From NCBI GenBank assembly GCA_041612095.1, contig JBFJJW010000014.1, forward strand, positions 1 to 26,839: a DNA stretch of 26,839 nt, written 5' to 3'. The DNA is from Solimonas sp041612095. GTDB lineage: Bacteria > Pseudomonadota > Gammaproteobacteria > Nevskiales > Nevskiaceae. The stretch's first letter is position 1. Each line of letters begins with the position of its first letter. The notes beneath the pieces were generated by a model, which was given only the letters and a program-made list of their open reading frames with translations, was not told the DNA's origin and made no database searches. This document shows positions 26,732-26,839 of this stretch, in pieces. A program made the position numbers and the translations under genes.

Positions 26732-26839
26732 AACGAAGGATCCTATGGATAGCGAATAATCGGCGCGCACCGTCACCGAACAGCTCGCAATGCGCGTTGC
26801 AGAGGGCGGATGGTAGCACTAATGAATTTGAGTAGAACA

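Noticed and set aside
26732..26839. Fur box or clear promoter upstream of the TonB2-like operon
   Set aside because: There is no GATAATGATAATCATTATC-like sequence, and only weak promoter-like hexamers (TTCGGT with TATTCG 16 bp apart on the minus strand). Nothing strong enough to annotate.

Overview
The window is GC-rich chromosomal DNA with dense, mostly minus-strand, tightly packed operons. The gene content indicates a Gram-negative gammaproteobacterium: a UvrA of the usual proteobacterial length, an EptA-type lipid A modifier, outer-membrane barrels, and a DUF3450/dual-ExbB/ExbD/TonB/TPR cluster like the TonB2-TtpC system of Vibrio. The GC content and the DUF1302/DUF1329 genes would fit a Nevskiales/Solimonas-like lineage, but that placement is a guess. 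No rRNA, tRNA, CRISPR array, insertion sequence or phage gene was seen, and no stretch over 300 bp lacks a gene.

Layout. 1-259 (+) is the 3' end of a DUF1329 gene. 263-5514 (-) is an apparent envelope operon, read from high to low coordinates: a possible 76-aa membrane peptide, a PAP2 phosphatase fused in frame to a POTRA/Omp85-type beta-barrel, an EptA-type phosphoethanolamine transferase and an MFS exporter. 5515-5707 is a spacer with two perfect inverted repeats. 5708-7293 (-) carries a beta-barrel porin-like gene and, overlapping it, a short stand-alone PstS-like binding protein. Divergent from them is a sensor kinase/NtrC-family regulator pair (7292-10510, +), followed by uvrA (10601-13423, +). 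A strong bidirectional terminator separates uvrA from a convergent gene for a large DUF1302 outer-membrane protein (13512-16172, -). 16313-21629 (-) is an EamA exporter followed by an oligopeptide ABC importer (oppA, oppB, oppC, oppD, no oppF). 21671-26731 (-) is the TonB2-like energy-transduction operon.

How the genes fit together. Nearly everything concerns the cell envelope. The left operon looks like lipid A or phospholipid head-group remodelling plus an outer-membrane barrel. The central group looks like a sensing/uptake module with its own two-component system. The right part combines peptide import with proton-motive-force transfer to outer-membrane receptors that lie outside the window. 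The most unusual object is the PAP2-Omp85 single reading frame at 3270-5315. It joins an inner-membrane lipid phosphatase to an outer-membrane barrel through what looks like an internal, cleavable signal peptide.
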